Source: Pseudo-nitzschia pungens
Lineage: Eukaryota > Bacillariophyta > Bacillariophyceae > Bacillariales > Bacillariaceae
Length of the DNA stretch: 64,000 nucleotides
NCBI GenBank assembly: GCA_037355855.1
Contig: CM074761.1
Span: 3,553,346 to 3,617,345, forward strand
Direction: 5' to 3'
This document shows, piece by piece, positions 21,029-30,967 of this stretch (position 1 is the first letter of the stretch; every line of letters begins with the position of its first letter). Position numbers and translations under genes: made by a program. The notes beneath the pieces are model-generated. The model saw only the letters and a program-made list of their open reading frames with translations, did no database searches and was not told the DNA's origin.

Positions 21029-21971
21029 GTTGGTTTGAGATGTTGTTGTTGCTGGGAACCCTACTGAAATCGGCGGTGTTTCGTTCATTTCACATCGCGC
21101 CTTCGTTTGTTTAGTTTGACAGCCTGCAGAAGCATCACGACCCTCGTTGATCAATATTATCGTAGGCACTGTCATACTGTCTTTGAACAAGAGCTCTCCT
21201 AGGGCCGCTCAATTCGATTGTTCGCAGGTCAGGTTGTGTACTGGCCGCAAATCACCTGTTCGTCGATGATGAATTTGATATTGCGTGTTGCGGCACTTGG
21301 TCTTGATCAATGCTGTAGCAATAGACTAGTAACGAATCACACTTGTTCAAAGACTTCTGCTCAGGTAACCTTACAATCGAAGAGCTACAGCTTGGATATC
21401 AAGATGTATGAATGATGATGTATGGACGTGCAGTTACTTGTACCGATCGTTGCGTCAAAAAAGGATGATAAGAAATTGATATTCTATTATCCAGTAATAC
21501 CGGTAGCCACCCATCACCTTTGCTGTGATTCGTTCTACTACAAGTATCTGGAACTTGTACGTACAGTTACATCACATCAGTCAGCAATCAGAAACTTCCT
21601 AACCCAAGAGAGATCATTTGCTCTGTCCATCGCCCACGGCCAAGGGCCGAACGCCCAGAAAAAGAGTGTCAAATCCATCACTTTTGTTGGACAACGTTTT
21701 CTTTAGCTCCTTGCTCATAACCTGTGCGTCATCGATACTTTTTACTCACGGGATAGATTGATTGATTCATTCATTCCAATTCACGTATGTTTAGAAAATT
21801 TTAGTATTAAGGTTTCCCAAGGCCCCCATAGTTCCTCAACTAAATCGAGAGTTGAGAGAAGAAGCCGAAGAATACGAAAATACCGATCAGCCAGGGGACT
21901 CTGCCTGGCCTTCCACAATATCGAACTACAACAACATTGCCAAAAGGGGCGAAGGTATCAAAATCGAAACA
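21029..21971. other. Intergenic region between divergent genes
   Basis: About 940 bp. No clear gene. The final 120 bp before 21972 is open in frame with the next gene (EEAEEYENTDQPGDSAWP...), so an upstream first exon or a longer N-terminus for that gene is possible. Confidence 0.45.
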
Positions 21972-22499
21972 ATGGGAGACGAGTATGAATACGTATCGTA
22001 CAAATCTCCGAAGACTATAGTAGCCGAAACGGTGTACCATTTCTTCCGCGGCAGTCTTTACGGCGCCGCGTTTGGACTGGTAGGTTCTTGACGATGGCGA
22101 TGTTATCGCAAGTCCGCATACTATTGCAACATCTCCTGACAGGTATTCCATTGTATTTCAACTGATAATGTTGCTTAGGTCACCCCATTTTACGAAGCTG
22201 GAACGAAAGGCGCAATACAAGAGGCCAAAACGGGTATATTCAAGCCAGCTCCAGTTTTCGGCAGCCTATCCAGTGTTCCTTCAAACGCTCTCATATTCGG
22301 TTCTTTGTTGGCCGTTCAGCGGTTTGCCTGCAAGTCAACAGAATTCATTAGGGGAAAACAAGATCCATGGAACGACGTTGCCGGTTGTTTTGTCGCATAC
22401 CCATACTATCAAACTTGTTTGACCAAGCACGCCGTGTTGCACAATCGAGTTGTAGGAGGAATGATACTGGCCTCGATTGCCTTCGCCAATATGCCTTGA
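21972..22499 (+). CDS. Small PRAT/Tim17-22-like membrane protein, 2 exons
   Basis: Exons 21972-22079 and 22179-22499 with a 99-nt GT-AG intron, giving 142 aa. The start ATG lies in an AAACAATGG context. The sequence has the look of the PRAT superfamily (Tim17/22/23, plant OEP16, complex I B14.7/NDUFA11): a Gly-spaced first helix (FFRGSLYGAAFGLVTPFYEA), then SNALIFGSLLAVQRF, FIRGKQDPWNDVAG (like the RGK-D-WN--AG segment of Tim17 family proteins) and VVGGMILASIAFANM. Such proteins form four-helix channels or assembly factors in mitochondrial or plastid membranes. Which subfamily it belongs to cannot be told by eye; the length fits NDUFA11 or Tim22-like proteins. Confidence 0.65.
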
Positions 22500-23199
22500 T
22501 CAATTCAGTTCATTCCATCGGAGAAAGGGAATTGATTGCGAGCATGAACGGGAGAGATGCTAATCTGAAATGATGAAGAGGTAAACATCGTTCTATTTTG
22601 TCGGCAGGTGGTAAACTTTCTGCTTGTCCTTACTAGAGCTAGACGGTCGTTCCTTTTGGATTTGGAAATTGGATTCATGGGACTCTCATATGAAACATGT
22701 GATGTGTCATGCTTGAATGTGCGCCCTGTCCAAAACCTTACATTCGAACGACAGGAGGAGCGTAGAACATCGTACCGATTTCTAAGTGCGATATTTTGTC
22801 CACTCCAGCATTGATTGGTACAATGAACGAGTAGATGTCAAAATCTGAGATTTCGAGGATCGAAAGTCGTTCTCTTCCTCAAAATCGAAATCTATTCGCG
22901 ATTTGGTTGCATCCTCTTCAGTTGCTGGAAATGGAATCGACCAGACAGGAAACGCTAAAATGATGAAAGAAGCAGAACATTTGAGGTTTCACATCTAACT
23001 AACAAAACGTTGTTATAAATTGATACATTACAACTGATTTTAGCGTTGAATATTGATACATCTTGGATCATTCCGACAGAGAGAGCTAAAACGATATGAG
23101 GCATCAACCGCCAAGGATCAAGTTTCATTATTGGATGTCAAATATTTCGCACGTCGAGAATTCTCAAGCATAGTAGATACGAGAGCAGTGACAAATGAA
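22500..23199. other. Intergenic, convergent 3' ends
   Basis: About 700 bp between the PRAT-like gene and the 3' end of the WNK gene. No gene, RNA or repeat could be supported. Confidence 0.5.
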
Positions 23200-26100
23200 T
23201 TAAGCCTTATCCTTCGACCGAACTTCTTCTCTTCTTCGATCCCATTCTTTTTGCATCTCTTCTATCCTTCGATTCTGTTCGATCTCTTCTTGCTGGAGCC
23301 TCTTTTCAAAAGCAGTTCGGTCTTTTTGGTGTTGCTCTAGAGTTTTTTGATGTTGAGCTTCACGTTGGACTTGTGTCCGCTGAAGATTGTCCATTCGAGC
23401 TACAAAAACTTTTTTGGCCCGTTTAAGAGTGTTTTCGAAATCTTTATCTAGCTTGCGCAACTCAGCGGCACATACTTCGTCAGTAGGTTCATCTTCGCGG
23501 CTAATGTCGATGGACAGCCCTTCAAGGACTCCAACACATTCACCTTCGATGCTATCCGCTTGTTGATGCACTGACGAAGTTGCTCCTGCTTGACTAGTGG
23601 TGGTCGCTGACGGATCGGTTGTAGATACCACATCTTCACTCCTCACTCGGCGAGCTTCATGCTTCTGAATAACTGGAACAAAATCTCCAGCCGAGGGTTT
23701 ATCATGTGATATCGGTAAGTTTGTTGGCTCCGCACCACCTGAAATGAGTTGTCCCTGTGGTGATACCTGATACTCTGACACGTGAGCATTCGAATGATTC
23801 GTGGGCGGGTTGAGTGCGTGACTAGAATGCCGTTGCGGTATAGGTTGTTGCTGTTGATGATGATCGATCTGTTGTGGCATAGGCTGTTGCATCTGTCGCG
23901 GTTGATTCGTTACCGGCTGTTGCATTTGTTGTTGCTGCGGTAAGGATGATTGGTGGTTCATTTGAATCTGCATGGGTGGCGGCTGTTGCACTTCATTTTG
24001 CAAATGCTGCTGCTGGGGAATATTTTGCATTTGTTGCACAGGTTGTTGCACAGGTTGTTGCACAGGTTGTTGCACAGGTTGTTGCACAGGTTGTTGCACA
24101 GGTTGTGGCAGACTCTGTGCATGTTGTTGCTGTGGCAGACTCTGTGCACGTTGTTGCTGCGGCAGACTCTGTGCATGTTGTTGCTGTGGCAGACTCTGTG
24201 CATGTTGTTGCTGCGGCAGACTCTGTGCATGTTGTTGCTGCGGCAGACTCTGTGCATGTTGTTGCTGCGGCAGACTCTGTGCAAGTTGTTGCTGTGGCAG
24301 ACTCTGTGCACGTTGTTGCTGCGGTAGACTCTGTGCATGTTGTTGCTGCGGCAGACTCTGTGCAAGTTGTTGCTGTGGCAGACTCTGTGCATGTTGTTGC
24401 TGTGGCAGACTCTGCGTACGTGGCAGGGGAGGTTGTATCTGTTGATGTTGCGTATATCCTTGACCGAGGCCCTGAGAACCACCATGAAGTTGTTGGTTCT
24501 GCATATGTTGAGGCTGCTGGAGAGTTGAGGAGGACATGGTTTGCTGGGGGGCCCCTACCGGTGGGGCAACTCGAGCAGGTGCTTGTTGGACTAGTGTAGG
24601 AGGATACTGTACTGGTTGCGACTGCCTTTGGCTTGACGGTGCGGGTGGATAAGTGGCTCCTGGCGCATTGGATTGTGGATCATGTGTGGTGTGACTCTGC
24701 TGTGACATCCGCTGCGGTGGCATCTGTTGCTGCGGCATCTGAGAATGACTACTTTGGGAAGCAGCAGTAGATATTGGCATTGAAGGAATAGGAGGAGGAA
24801 TGGGAGATTGCCCATAAGGAGCTAGAGGATGCTTCGTGTCAGACGAAACATGCCCTTGATGATGATATTCTCCATTCAATTGGGCTGGCTGGCGTTGATG
24901 ATTATGGTTCTGAGCCTCCATTTGAGTACTAATTTCGATTCCAGCCTGAACGTATGGAACTGGTGTGTGGTGGAGCGACTCGGTATCACTAGTTTGCGTC
25001 CTGGAGTGTTGTTGCTGCATGTGTTGCATCTGCGAAGGCAATGCAGTATTCTCGACCATCTGCTGTCCATGCATAGCAACGGTTTGGTCTTGAAGCGGCA
25101 AGCTTTGCGGCTGAATCGACTGCTGAATAGGTTGAACAGTAGGTTGTTGCATTTGCTGTTGTTGAGAGGGTAAATGCATTGCCTGCTGCTGACTAGCGGG
25201 CTGCATCATACTCTGCCCTATATGTTGCTGTTGTTGCTGGACAGGGGTTTGTCCAAGTTGTGGCGGTTGTGAACTATTCGACCTGGTGCTCATCATCGAA
25301 TTGGTTCTAAGGTGACCGGGATTTTGCTGAGCCTTGGTTGAATTGAATTTATGTTTCTTCGTCCTCGCGACACGGGCAAGGCCAGATACGGTTTCACTAA
25401 TCTCCAGGACAGCTTCTTGCGGAATATTCAGTTCCGCCACCATCTCCTTCGCGACTTGAATTGGATCATCCTCGACTAGATCGAAATCAAATTGTACGTT
25501 TTGCGTTTGACCTTCGACAGGAAGCGTTATCACGAGCTTAAGAACATCATCCTGATATGGATGCTGCTGTTGGAAAGAGTTACTTTGCTCGTTTTCCTCA
25601 ATGACTGCGGCTGCGACCAAATACTGAAGTTTCTTGCCATTTGGATCGTTGCTTTGCTTTACGTTTTGCAGCGATGATATGCTGGCAGCCTCAACAGACG
25701 CTGACGCATCTGTTGTGTTATGTTTATCACTTTCCACAACAACGTCATCTTCTTTGAGTTCCTCTCCGCGACCCATCATTACCGTAACTTTCTTCATGTT
25801 ATTTACTTCACTGTCTGGCATTTCTTCGAATCTATCTGATTCGTCCTCCTCAAAAGAACTCTGGCGAATGATACGCCTAATCGCTGGAGGACCCTCCTTC
25901 GTTGGTGTCAGACTACTTTGTGTCTGTGAGATATTGGCAGAAGTCGTTGCATTTATATTGCTTCCCTTCGATTCAGCTGATGACCTTTCACTACTTATAG
26001 TCACAGTCTCGAGAATCGTCTGCTCTTTCAGAGGTAGATCAACTTCTACTTCTTCATCATCCACTGAGCGTTTGACCAAGAAAGGATGCTCCAAAAGTTC

Positions 26101-27546
26101 TGTCGCACCCGGCCGTACGTATTTGCCGTCCTCGTTTCTGTACCCAAGACACAACTCAATAAACTTTCTTGCATGTGTGCTTTTCAGTCTACCCAAAGAA
26201 TCTGGTGGTGCACCTCGAGTTACCTTCTTGTAGATTTGAGCGGGATTGGTACACTCCTTGTATGGTATTTCTTTTGTGAAAATCTCCAAAAGACACATTC
26301 CAAACGCGTAAATATCAACTTTTTCGTCGTACGAACCTTCTTCGTACATATCTGGAGCCATGAACTCCGGCGTCCCGAGAACACTCAGCGCCTTTCCGTT
26401 CCGATGAACGGTACTCAGACCTAAATCGCCAATACGTAGGTCACCACTCGTGCCGTTGATGAAAATATTCTCGCATTTTAAATCACGATGTATCACTGGA
26501 GGGTCTTGTGAATGCAAGTACTCAAGACCCTTCAATATCTGTACCGCCCATCGCTTCGCAATTTTCCATCGAATGACTTGCACTTTGTTGATAAACGATT
26601 TCAATGTTCCAGAAGAAAGAATTTCTGTCACAAAGTTCACTTGTTGCTGTTCTCTGTTGATCCAAGACCCATGAAAACTAATGATATTTTGATGAAGCAA
26701 TCTTTCCAACAGCCTAACTTCGTTGACAATGCGATTTCTTTCGTTCTTTGGGACACCCGCAAGATGCACGACGTTCCAAGCGACTTCGATGCCTTCTTCT
26801 GTATCATAGGCTCTGTAAACATCCTTTGACGCTCCACTCCCTAGTTTTTCACTGAACCGCACGTATCTTTCTCCAGGAGATCGTTCCACAATCTGGTTGT
26901 TCATGTTTTGACTCGTCAGGATCTCCTGTAAGAGTGATGAATCGTCAACAGATCCTATTATTTCCCGGTTGCTATCGCTAGTGCTACTAGGAGCAGCGGT
27001 CGTCGTTACAGCTGGATGAGGTGTATGTTCGTGTGCCGCACTCTCTACTTCGGTCTCTGTCTTTGATCGTTGCATGTCCGGACCAGTCACTGGATGATCC
27101 AGAGGCAAAGTTGTTGTTGATGCTGGTAATGGGACAACATTATCGTTACCCTCAACTTCAGTTTTCCTATTTCCATTTGATAAAGATGGTGACTCTTTTT
27201 CTTTGCTCATGGCCTGGGCATCAACTGCAGCAGAACTTTTTGGTTCCAACGAGCCTGATCCCAACGATAGTTCTCCTTGTGTGCGTGCTGCTCCCTGCCC
27301 TGGCCCTGCTAGAGAGGCTGTCGTTGGCGATGCCGATGTCGAGCTACCTACTCTCATAGTGTTTACGATGTTCTGAGCTTCACCTGTTGAATTCACATTG
27401 GCTCCCTCCTTCGTTGCTGCATGCCCGACAAGAGGAGCTTGGGACAAAACCGATTCAGATTTCTCGCCTTCTCCCGTAGAATCAGTACTATGCTCTACGT
27501 TATTAACGAGAGTAGGAGGAGTTGAGGATTTGTCACTGGTCTCCAT
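23200..27546 (-). CDS. WNK-type protein kinase with OSR1-C-like domain and Gln-rich repeats
   Basis: A 1,448-aa intronless frame. WNK kinases signal osmotic and chloride state to ion transporters in animals. The kinase domain spans about residues 225-495. The glycine loop is GSGASKDVYRA with a lysine in strand beta2, and the usual beta3 lysine is replaced (EVAWNVV), the defining WNK arrangement. HRDLKCENIFI lies near 352, IGDLGLST near 373 and GTPEFMAPDMYEE in the activation segment. After it, about residues 667-735 (LKLVITLPVEG...ISETVSGLARVAR) resemble the autoinhibitory OSR1-C/PF2-like domain of WNKs. A long Gln-rich region follows, with eleven full copies of QSLPQQQxA and six PVQQ units, and the protein ends in a charged coiled coil (RTAFEKRLQQEEIEQNRRIE). 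No frame disruption occurs across 4.3 kb despite the repeats. Confidence 0.92.
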   Translation of the reverse strand: METSDKSSTPPTLVNNVEHSTDSTGEGEKSESVLSQAPLVGHAATKEGANVNSTGEAQNIVNTMRVGSSTSASPTTASLAGPGQGAARTQGELSLGSGSLEPKSSAAVDAQAMSKEKESPSLSNGNRKTEVEGNDNVVPLPASTTTLPLDHPVTGPDMQRSKTETEVESAAHEHTPHPAVTTTAAPSSTSDSNREIIGSVDDSSLLQEILTSQNMNNQIVERSPGERYVRFSEKLGSGASKDVYRAYDTEEGIEVAWNVVHLAGVPKNERNRIVNEVRLLERLLHQNIISFHGSWINREQQQVNFVTEILSSGTLKSFINKVQVIRWKIAKRWAVQILKGLEYLHSQDPPVIHRDLKCENIFINGTSGDLRIGDLGLSTVHRNGKALSVLGTPEFMAPDMYEEGSYDEKVDIYAFGMCLLEIFTKEIPYKECTNPAQIYKKVTRGAPPDSLGRLKSTHARKFIELCLGYRNEDGKYVRPGATELLEHPFLVKRSVDDEEVEVDLPLKEQTILETVTISSERSSAESKGSNINATTSANISQTQSSLTPTKEGPPAIRRIIRQSSFEEDESDRFEEMPDSEVNNMKKVTVMMGRGEELKEDDVVVESDKHNTTDASASVEAASISSLQNVKQSNDPNGKKLQYLVAAAVIEENEQSNSFQQQHPYQDDVLKLVITLPVEGQTQNVQFDFDLVEDDPIQVAKEMVAELNIPQEAVLEISETVSGLARVARTKKHKFNSTKAQQNPGHLRTNSMMSTRSNSSQPPQLGQTPVQQQQQHIGQSMMQPASQQQAMHLPSQQQQMQQPTVQPIQQSIQPQSLPLQDQTVAMHGQQMVENTALPSQMQHMQQQHSRTQTSDTESLHHTPVPYVQAGIEISTQMEAQNHNHQRQPAQLNGEYHHQGHVSSDTKHPLAPYGQSPIPPPIPSMPISTAASQSSHSQMPQQQMPPQRMSQQSHTTHDPQSNAPGATYPPAPSSQRQSQPVQYPPTLVQQAPARVAPPVGAPQQTMSSSTLQQPQHMQNQQLHGGSQGLGQGYTQHQQIQPPLPRTQSLPQQQHAQSLPQQQLAQSLPQQQHAQSLPQQQRAQSLPQQQLAQSLPQQQHAQSLPQQQHAQSLPQQQHAQSLPQQQHAQSLPQQQRAQSLPQQQHAQSLPQPVQQPVQQPVQQPVQQPVQQPVQQMQNIPQQQHLQNEVQQPPPMQIQMNHQSSLPQQQQMQQPVTNQPRQMQQPMPQQIDHHQQQQPIPQRHSSHALNPPTNHSNAHVSEYQVSPQGQLISGGAEPTNLPISHDKPSAGDFVPVIQKHEARRVRSEDVVSTTDPSATTTSQAGATSSVHQQADSIEGECVGVLEGLSIDISREDEPTDEVCAAELRKLDKDFENTLKRAKKVFVARMDNLQRTQVQREAQHQKTLEQHQKDRTAFEKRLQQEEIEQNRRIEEMQKEWDRRREEVRSKDKA
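24037..24108. repeat. 12-nt tandem repeat in the WNK gene (PVQQ)
   Basis: Six near-perfect copies of TTGTTGCACAGG (plus strand) encode PVQQ on the minus strand. Identical copies suggest recent expansion. Confidence 0.9.
24108..24430. repeat. 27-nt tandem repeat in the WNK gene (QSLPQQQxA)
   Basis: Eleven full copies and one partial copy of a 27-nt unit encode QSLPQQQ-[HLR]-A. The unit is perfect in frame; only the eighth codon (His, Leu or Arg) and a few silent sites vary. Confidence 0.92.
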
Positions 27547-28745
27547 GGTCTCTTGCCTCCAAATCTGATCTGCAATTCAGATTTCCAAACCACGGACACC
27601 TCCGATGTTTCTGACGGCCAGCAGTACAAGTACTTCACACGGCACACAAAAGGTGAGAGAGACCCTCTCGGGGGAAAGCGGGAAGAGGGTTGTGATGATT
27701 CCAGTTTCTTTATGCTGTGGTTTCTTCACCAAAAATCGCTCTGAGAGCGGAGATTGTTGCGTCGCGTTCTAGAGTGTCGACTTTGATTTTTTCTTCGTAA
27801 ACCGTTCGGCTCTTGTCGACCATGAGGGGTCCTTTGTAAGCAAACGATGAGTCTCTTTCGTGCTGGCTTTCCTCCTTCGTTCCAGTTCTAGAGCGCAGGG
27901 CTAGAAAAATCGCGTGACTATCAGCGTAGGGAAAGAGTACTGGAAAGTAAAATGCCTTACACTACTAAGTTATCATAATAGACTGCAATCTTGTGGGACG
28001 GTCACTTTCTTCTCGCACAGCACTAAGTGGTACCCGTACGTATTCCTAGTACTTCTACGGACTATGATAAGAATAAGAATTGCTACGCGTTCGCTCACTG
28101 ACAAAACGATGCTCAACCGTACACTTTCAATCTCCGTAAACGAAGCCTCAGTAGATTACAGTGTCGATTCGTTCGAGCAGCGAATCGCTAGGCGTGCGTG
28201 AGAGGCAATAGATAAGGAGGCTCGGCTGACTCGTTACCTTTTTTAATGAAAAAGAAAGGAAGTAATGAAAGATGATTCAGAAAAAGAAATATTTGAGTTT
28301 TTAGTGCGACATTTCGTAAAGTAACGTCCGTAGCAGGCAAATCGACCGTAACGTTATGGTCGTACTTAACGTTGGTTGTGAAGAACGATCTCATTTTCTC
28401 GCAATGCTTCGACTCAAAATGCCGGTCTGTACTTGCTTCTGTACTGTACTAAAAACATTGCTACCGTAATTACGGTATGGGTTTAGTACTCTTCGGGGAA
28501 AGCTTGAGGAACGGAATTTTTGAGGCAGAATCAGAAAACACCAAAGGAATGAATGAGTCACGGTTCGTGTGTACGATGTAACCTTACTCATACCGCTAAA
28601 GGGGAATTATGTTTTGGACTTAAGAATTGTAGTAGAACCATTCAATACTAGTGCGTAACCTTACGTAAATCTTACTCGTAGTGTGCGTTGGGTTCCACAC
28701 TCGCCGAAATTTGATCTATCCGTCAACGGCATCAGCAAAACAGCG
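27547..28745. other. Intergenic region upstream of WNK
   Basis: About 1.2 kb without a supported protein gene. It should contain the WNK promoter and 5' UTR. TTAC/GTAA words appear near 28440-28680. Confidence 0.5.
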
Positions 28746-28816
28746 TGCTTTGTCTGGGAATCGAACCCAGGACATCTGCTTGGAAGGCAGATATTTTACC
28801 ACTAAACTAACAAAGC
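28746..28816 (-). tRNA. tRNA-Gly (anticodon UCC)
   Basis: On the minus strand 71 nt fold as a tRNA. The acceptor stem GCTTTGT pairs perfectly with ACAAAGC, followed by discriminator A. The D-arm region is GTTTAGTGGTAAAAT (the B-box partner A-box is present), the anticodon stem TCTGC/GCAGA encloses loop CTTCCAA with anticodon TCC, and the T-arm is CTGGG-TTCGATT-CCCAG (B-box GGTTCGATTCC). No intron; CCA is not encoded, as usual for eukaryotes. It reads GGA glycine codons. Confidence 0.95.
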
Positions 28817-29643
28817 CTGTGGCGACAACTGTCCACACTGCCGCAGTGCAGTGTCTTACACACCAAATCATGTACTACTCCCTTTGCTGTCATAATGAAA
28901 CTGGAAAGACAGCTGTAGTTGGAGCTGAAGTATGCAGTGTCATGCAGTGATTATATCGTTGTATTCGGTGCAATTAGTAGTGATACAAGTATTCTCTTTC
29001 CCTGAACTAAGCATTATTGACAGATGTTGGAAACGATGGTGGTATCCAAACTTTCAACCTAGTATTCAATAGTAGTATCATCACCACCTGTCTGTACTAA
29101 CGATGGTCCTAGTAGCAGTAGTAGTAGTAGTAGTGCAGCTTTATTCAGAATAATATTGCTGGATTGTCTCCCCGATTATGAGTAAGTCCTGAAATTATTG
29201 GAATGCATTGTGAGAAGCAAGAAATAAATGTTGTGTGCATTAAGTTTTCTGTTCGCTTTCAAATTTTGAGGCAGTAGTAACCTTACTCGTAGTAGTGACG
29301 GCTTCGCACCCTCATGTCGATAGCAGGAGGGTCATGTTGTTCCTTTCTTCCGTCCAAATGGGGGGAATGCAGGGGACGGGGGTTAGGAGGAATCCCAGTG
29401 ATACCTTCGAACATTTTTTCCAAAATCCAGAAATGCTTTGTTCCTTATTTTTCTCGACGTTTCGGATTTTCGGTTTCGCACCGACCGAAGACCGGAGTAA
29501 GTTACTTACTCGAACTCGTAGACGTGAGGAGGACCGTCAAACGTGAATCCTGTACCGTACGACGACCTTTGACTCGTTGAGATTTCCTGCTATCGGGGAG
29601 AACAAAGAACGGGCACGGGACAATCACAGCTAGCACCAACGCA
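28817..29643. other. Intergenic region with TAG microsatellite
   Basis: About 830 bp between the tRNA gene and TTC1. No other gene is supported. Contains the TAG tract at about 29110-29135 and the presumed TTC1 promoter. Confidence 0.5.
29110..29135. repeat. (TAG)n microsatellite
   Basis: About seven to eight TAG/AGT triplets with one interruption, in intergenic DNA. Confidence 0.75.
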
Positions 29644-30656
29644 ATGACGAAATTCGCAAGCGAAGGTTTTGATCTCGATGCGGGTACAAGCGGTTCCGGG
29701 GACGTGGTCTTCGAAATTGGCGGCGGAATCACCGAACTCCCGAAGGAGAAAGAAGCGGAAGCGCCATCGTCGCAATGCCCCCCCGAGGAGCCTCCGACTC
29801 CGCTCGATCGAGCAGAAGAATGGAAGCAGCGTGGCAACGAAGAATTCAAAAAGAAAAATTACCTAGAAGCATACGATATGTACACGGAAGCAATCGAGGC
29901 GTGTCCTTGTCCCGTAACAGTTGATGACATCTTGAGGCAGCGCGACGAGTTCGACGAGAGGGAGCGAGAAAAGGCGCGATCAAGGATGGAGGAAGAAAGC
30001 CGACAACGGAGAAGAGTCAACAACGAAAAATCACCCGATGAACACGAAAAGGACAAGCACGACAAATCCCAATCAGATTCGTCGGAGGGCCCGGTAACTT
30101 TTGAATTGCAGCCGCAGGAACACGGTGATAAACTTGCTATTTTCTTGAACAATCGATCGGCATCTCTTATTCAGATGGAACGTTTCGAAGAAGCGATAAA
30201 GGATGCAGATGTTTCGATTTTGCTCAATCCAAGATACACAAAGGCATACATTCGTCGTTCGACGGCTTATGAAAAAACGGAGCGAACCGACGAAGCACTC
30301 AGGGACATGAAACGCGCATTGGAACTCGAACCGTCCAATGCGACGCTTCGCAAATCTGTGAGGCGACTCCAAAAACTCGAAGACGAACGACTTGAAAAAT
30401 TAAAGGTACGACGTGATCGGTAATCTGTCGATGATTTTCGTTTCTCAACTTTGCGTGTGACTTATCCATCCCAATCGCTGCGTTTCCGTTTCTACACTTT
30501 TGTGTCACACGATCTTTTCAGGAGGAGACCATGTCCAAGCTGAAAGACCTTGGCAATTCATTGCTCGGTAACTTTGGGTTGAGTTTGGATAACTTTAATG
30601 CAGTTCAAGACCCAAACACGGGGTCCTACTCGATCTCTTTCAATCAAAACAAATAG
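29644..30656 (+). CDS. TTC1: TTC1 homologue (tetratricopeptide repeat protein 1), 2 exons
   Basis: Exons 29644-30405 and 30522-30656 (116-nt intron, GTACGA donor, TTTTCAG acceptor) give 298 aa. Human TTC1 binds Hsp90 and Galpha16 through three TPRs. The first TPR is split by a charged insert: RAEEWKQRGNEEFKKKNYLE...AYDMYTEAI, then an Arg/Glu/Lys-rich linker, then LAIFLNNRSASLIQMERFEE with AIKDADVSILLNP, and a third unit YTKAYIRRSTAYEKTERTDE with ALRDMKRALELEP. The C-terminal exon carries TMSKLKDLGNSLLGNFGLS and NTGSYSISFNQ, which match the conserved TTC1 tail and identify the family more firmly than the TPRs. The long acidic N-terminus is also typical. Confidence 0.92.
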
Positions 30657-30967
30657 ATCCCGCATTCCAACCACGAAACGAATCATCAATAGACACGCTG
30701 CTTTGGCAATTTGCGACAATACATTTAGTAGCCATCTACAGTATTGTTTGTGAAAAAATAGATTTGGTTCGACGTAGGCTCGAATATCTCTCGCCCAAAA
30801 CAAAACAAAACAAAACAAAATCAATAAGAAATAACTCGTCCAAGCTATTATACACGGGTAGTCCCATTAGTTATTCCAGAACAGAAATGAATTCCGATGG
30901 AACCAAACTCGATTGAATCAATCGTGCCAATCCAGGAGTAATCTCTGGAGCGTTATTTCCCATTCCC
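30657..30967. other. Intergenic, convergent 3' ends
   Basis: About 310 bp between TTC1 and ataxin-2. Holds an AAAAC pentanucleotide run (about 30799-30820); nothing else seen. Confidence 0.5.

Noticed and set aside
24108..24430. Regular repeat array resembling CRISPR
   Set aside because: There are no unique spacers, the period is 27 nt without gaps, and it is translated within a kinase gene.
23946..24599. Plus-strand frames of 125-217 codons over the WNK repeats
   Set aside because: They are mirror frames of a 27-nt repeat with monotonous translation; the minus-strand kinase frame explains the sequence.
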